The translations under genes and the position numbers were made by a program. Below, in pieces: positions 7,801-10,839 of a DNA stretch of 10,839 nt (position 1 is its first letter; each line of letters begins with the position of its first letter). The notes under the pieces were generated by a model. It was given only the letters and a program-made list of their open reading frames with translations. It ran no database searches and was not told the origin of the DNA. The DNA is from Desulfobacterales bacterium (GTDB lineage Bacteria; Desulfobacterota; Desulfobacteria; Desulfobacterales; QNYZ01): positions 1-10,839 of the forward strand of contig JAOZUU010000047.1 in the NCBI GenBank assembly GCA_029938515.1, given 5' to 3'.

Positions 7801-9272
7801 CCTGCAGTCCAAAGACCCATGCGCCCATGTTCATGGAAACGCTGGAGGCTTGCGGGCTGAACAAATATCTTTTTGAAATGGCAAACATACGAAATCAGGA
7901 CTCCTGGATTCATGCCAACAATCCTGACATAGCCACCCAAAAAGCGAAAGACCTGGTCCGGGCGGCGGTAGCCCGATCTGCTATTTTGAAACCCTTGAAG
8001 GAAAAGGTCATCCCGGTAAGCAAAAAGGCACTTATCATCGGCGGTGGTATCGCTGGTATGAATGTCGCTCTCGACCTTGCCAAACAGGGATTCCCATCGA
8101 TTATTATCGAAAAAACGCCTGAATTAGGGGGTATGGCTCGAAAACTCCACCATACCATCGAGGGAGCCGACATTCGCACGTATATTAATCAATTAATCGA
8201 TGATGTGAATGCCGAGGATTTAATTGAGACGCTCACCGATACCCGGGTGGTCAGATTTGAGGGATTTCAGGGCAACTTTATTACCGATACGGTCACAGGA
8301 TTGGCTGGTGAACCCCAGTCCATTGAACACGGTGTAATCATTGTGGCGACCGGTGGTGAGGAATACCGGCCCAAAGAATTTCTCTATGGCCAGGACGACC
8401 GGGTCCTCACGCAGGTGGAACTGGCTGACCGACTCGAAGAAAAGGGCGCATCGGACCTATCGAGTGTCGTAATGATCCAATGCGTCGGGTCACGAAACGA
8501 GGAGAATGAGAACTGTTCCCGAATCTGCTGCCAAAGTGCCGTTAAAAATGCTTTGGATATCAAACGGTCAAACCCGGATACCGACGTATTTGTGCTCTAT
8601 CGGGATATACGAACCTACGGGCTTTTGGAGGATTACTACACGGAAGCACGCGAAAAGGGTGTGATCTTCATTAGGTTTGACAAAGATCAGCCCCCCGGGG
8701 TTGAATCATCATCGGACAGCATCCTGGTGACGACCAAAGACCATATATTACAGCAAAATTTGGAAATTCGATGTGACCTATTGGCATTGAGTGCCGGTGT
8801 CGTGGCGTCGGACACCGAGGATCTGAGTAAAATCATGAAGTTGAACCGAAATCCAGAGGGCTTTTTCCTCGAAGCCCATGTCAAGCTCAGACCGGTCGAT
8901 ATGGGTAGTGAGGGTATTTTCTTGTGCGGAACGGCCCACGGTCCGAAATTGATAACGGAAACCATCGCCCAGGCCCAGGGGGCCGCGTCCAGGGCGACGA
9001 CCTTTTTGGCCAATGATGAAATCAAGCTGTCGGCCATTACGGCCACGGTAGATACGGAAAATTGTATCAAATGCCTGACCTGTGCGCGTTCATGTCCTTT
9101 TGATGTTCCGGTTTTTAACATAGAGGAAGGTATCATCGAAATTGACGAGGCGCTGTGTCATGGGTGTGGCGTTTGCGCTGGCGTATGTCCCAGACAAGCA
9201 ATACAGCTCAGGTTCTACGAAGATGAACAGATGATCTGCAAAATTGATGCCCTGCTGGCAGGAGGAATGTGA
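4833..9272 (+). CDS. hdrA: Selenocysteine-containing HdrA fusion protein (HdrA with GltD/NfnB-type insert, then second HdrA)
   Basis: A 1479-aa protein, provided UGA at 5022-5024 is read as Sec64. Module 1: FAD motif [11 protein letters not shown] (13-23), then PTNDCAM-U-VISPK, where HdrA proteins normally have Cys; ferredoxin-like [12 protein letters not shown] (113-124). An insert of about 470 residues then begins: a GltD-type Fe-S domain with cysteines 163, 167, 202, 206, 210 and 214, FAD motif [10 protein letters not shown] (255-264) and NAD(P)H motif VIVVGGGN (386-393), like glutamate synthase beta subunit and NfnB. Module 1 resumes with Cys-rich 622-638 and QCVGSR (720-725). Module 2: HdrA N-terminal domain (CDCG at 931-934), a second FAD motif [10 protein letters not shown] (1067-1076), and two C-terminal 4Fe-4S motifs (1411-1422, 1442-1453). 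Module 2 lacks the PTNDC-x2-C/U segment. HdrA is the flavin electron-bifurcating core of heterodisulfide reductases; here NAD(P)H is a likely electron partner. The stop overlaps the next start by 1 nt. Confidence 0.92.
5022..5057 (+). promoter_or_regulatory. UGA(Sec) codon and candidate SECIS hairpin in hdrA
   Basis: UGA at 5022-5024 is followed by CUGGUC (5040-5045), loop GAGGUC (5046-5051) and GGCCGG (5052-5057). All six pairs form, two of them G-U. The loop starts 22 nt after UGA and holds GGU, in the range and with the guanines expected of bacterial SECIS elements bound by SelB. Flanking frames join without shift: 5094 is in phase with 4833, and protein homology is continuous across the codon. 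Confidence 0.75.
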
Positions 9273-9694
9273 TGACAAATTTTGAACCGACGATTATTGC
9301 GTTTTGCTGTAATTACTGAGGATATTCAGCTGCGGACCTGGCAGGTTCCATGCGCCTCGAGTATCCGGCCAATGTAAAGATCATCATTGTTCCCTGTACC
9401 GGAAAAGTGGATGTGATCCATTTGCTGCGATCCATTCAGAAGGGCGCCGATGGGGTTTATTGCGTCGGTTGTCTGGAAGGGACCTGTCATTATAATGAGG
9501 GCAATTACCGGTGCCGGGAACGGGTTGACCATGTCCGGGCACTTTTAGAGGAAATCGGGCTTGAAGCCGACCGGGTGAGGATGTATAATCTTTCTTCCGG
9601 TGAAGGCCCCACCTTCGCGGCCTATGCCAAGGAGATGACCGAACATATCAAATCGCTTGGACCGAGCCCGTTAAATCAAAAAGCAAACGCTTAA
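9272..9694 (+). CDS. mvhD: Selenocysteine-containing MvhD/FlpD-type electron-transfer subunit
   Basis: A 140-aa protein starting at ATG 9272, which overlaps the hdrA stop by 1 nt and has GGAGG (9261-9265) 6 nt upstream. The N-terminus reads FCCNY-U-GYSAADLAG at 11-25, with Sec16 encoded by UGA 9317-9319; most MvhD/FlpD proteins have Cys there. Remaining cysteines (12, 13, 42, 64, 67, 72, 81), including the CVGCLEGTC segment 64-72, are the family pattern for the 2Fe-2S site. MvhD links HdrA to hydrogenase or formate dehydrogenase in methanogens, and BamF of the Geobacter class II benzoyl-CoA reductase complex is a related selenoprotein. If the UGA is taken as a stop, callers will report only an N-truncated frame from ATG 9350, losing the first 26 residues. 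Coupling to HdrA is near certain from the overlap; the outside electron donor is not in the window. Confidence 0.93.
9317..9348 (+). promoter_or_regulatory. UGA(Sec) codon and candidate SECIS hairpin in mvhD
   Basis: After UGA 9317-9319, GGACCU (9334-9339) pairs with AGGUUC (9343-9348), six pairs with one G-U, closing the three-base loop GGC (9340-9342). The loop starts 21 nt after UGA. The core CCUGGCAGG is identical to that of the SECIS in the next gene. Confidence 0.78.
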
Positions 9695-9710
9695 CGTAAA
9701 GGAGCATATT

Positions 9711-10839
9711 ATGGCGGAGGAAGCAATCAAACTAGGTGGTAAAAGGAAAAGCACCTTTATGGACAGGGTTAAGGAGATTATTCCCGATGGCGGGAATTTG
9801 AACCTTTGCCTGACCTGCGGTGCCTGTTCCTCCGGATGCCCGGCGACGGGTCTGGACGGGATGGATCCGCGTAAGTTTTTACGCATGGCGGCCCTGGGGA
9901 TGGATGAAGAGATTGCCAAGTCGGACTGGCCCTGGATGTGTACCATGTGCCAGCGGTGCATCTATGTCTGCCCCATGAAAATCGACATTCCGCAATTGGT
10001 GTACAATGCCCGGACCCTCAGACCGAGGGAAGAACGTCCCAAGGGGATCCTGGGGTCCTGTGATATGGCCTTGCGGAACGATAGTACCAGTGCCATGGGC
10101 GCGGCTCCGGAAGATTTTGTATTCGTGGTGGAGGATGTGCTTGAAGAATACCAGGAAGCCCAACCCGAATTCGCCGAGATGCAGGCGCCCATCGACAAGC
10201 AGGGCGCGGAGTTCTTCTTAAACCAGAACTCAAGGGAACCGGTCACCGAGCCGGACGAGTTGGTCCCGCTATGGAAAATTCTTCACCTTGCCGGTGTCGA
10301 TTGGACTTACGGCAGCAAGGGATGGGCCGGGGAAAATTACTGCATGTTTTTGGCGGACGATGACGCCTGGGAACAGGTCACCCGAACCACGACCGGAAAA
10401 GCGAATGAACTCGGGTGTAAAACATTTCTCAATACCGAATGAGGGCACGTTACTTTCTCAGTCCTGGCAGGACTGAAAAAATTCCATATCGAGCATAATT
10501 TTGTCGTTAAAAACATTTATGAATATTACGCCAAATGGATCCGGGAGGGAAAACTAAAGGTCAATTCCGATTGGAACAAGGACCTGAAAATCAAGTTTAC
10601 CGTTCAGGATCCCTGTCAAATTGTGCGGAAGTCGTATGGTGACCCCATCGCGGAAGATCTGCGCTATGTTGTCAAGTCCGTGGTGGGTGAAGAGAATTTC
10701 ATTGATATGCAGCCCAACCGGTCCAACAATTATTGCTGCGGTGGCGGCGGTGGCTTTCTCCAGGCCGGCTTCAAAGAACAACGAATGCAATTCGGAAAAA
10801 TAAAAGATGAGCAGATTAAAGCCACCGGTGCGGATTATT
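9711..10839 (+). CDS. Selenocysteine-containing HdrD/BamD-like (Fe-S)-binding protein (3' end outside window)
   Basis: Starts at ATG 9711 with TAAAGGAG (9697-9704) 6 nt upstream and 16 nt after mvhD. 376 residues are visible. Two ferredoxin-type clusters come first: cysteines 33, 36, 39, 43 and 77, 80, 83, 87, the HdrC-like half. Residues about 185-376 are the HdrB-like half with CCG-type cysteine-rich domains. The second is conventional: Cys302, then 39 residues, then Cys342-Cys343 in YCCGGGGG, with the final CxxC expected just beyond the window. The first is degenerate: only Cys211 and Sec244 (NTE-U-GH, UGA 10440-10442) remain at recognisable positions. CCG domains bind noncubane 4Fe-4S clusters in HdrB. 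This layout matches BamD and related (Fe-S)-binding proteins of aromatic-degrading and sulfate-reducing Desulfobacterota. It would accept or deliver electrons for the HdrA-MvhD unit. Its terminal partner is not visible. Confidence 0.88.
10440..10475 (+). promoter_or_regulatory. UGA(Sec) codon and candidate SECIS hairpin in the HdrD/BamD-like gene
   Basis: After UGA 10440-10442, CAGUCCU (10459-10465) pairs perfectly with AGGACUG (10469-10475), seven Watson-Crick pairs around loop GGC (10466-10468); a U-A pair (10458-10476) can extend it. The loop begins 24 nt after UGA. It is the strongest of the three hairpins in the operon. Confidence 0.85.

Noticed and set aside
5022..10442. The three UGAs as nonsense mutations or sequencing errors in decaying genes
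   Set aside because: All three are UGA, all fall at Cys positions, all have hairpins at the right distance, and the genes show no frameshift or other stop.

Overview
The window looks like chromosome of an anaerobic, probably sulfate-reducing member of the Desulfobacterota (Desulfobacterales-like). The reasons are a giant HdrA-type flavin/Fe-S protein, an MvhD/FlpD-type subunit and an HdrD/BamD-type (Fe-S)-binding protein in one operon, all reading through in-frame UGA codons as selenocysteine, plus an anaerobic FadH/TMADH-type Fe-S flavoenzyme and a PilZ protein next door. This assignment is inferred from gene content and has not been confirmed by any search.

Left half, minus strand. A two-gene unit runs leftwards. 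First comes a 638-aa FadH-like old-yellow-enzyme-family oxidoreductase (3975 to 2059). After 28 nt follows a PilZ-domain protein that starts at 2030 and stays open for 676 codons until it leaves the window at base 1. Upstream of this unit (about 4021-4605) is a small gene graveyard: a frameshifted piece of an IHF/HU-family DNA-binding protein, and a sigma-54-type response regulator reduced to a receiver fragment joined out of frame to a GAFTGA-box fragment.

Middle, 4606-4832. A divergent intergenic region holds a weak sigma-70-like promoter candidate, a two-copy 32-bp-period direct repeat and a clear ribosome binding site for the rightward operon.

Right half, plus strand. Three tightly packed genes follow: hdrA (1479 aa, 4833-9272), mvhD/flpD (140 aa, 9272-9694) and a BamD/HdrD-like (Fe-S) protein (9711 to the window end, 376 residues visible). 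Each reading frame is interrupted once by UGA (5022, 9317, 10440), where family members carry a cysteine. Each UGA is followed 20-24 nt later by a small hairpin whose apical loop contains GG, as expected of bacterial SECIS elements. HdrA is itself a fusion: an HdrA flavin module with an inserted GltD/NfnB-type NAD(P)H-flavin module, followed by a second HdrA module with its own Fe-S clusters. The three proteins probably form a soluble, flavin-based, possibly electron-bifurcating module like the Hdr-Mvh and BamDEF modules, linking NAD(P)H or ferredoxin to a partner that is not in the window. Automated gene callers would break each of the three genes at its UGA.
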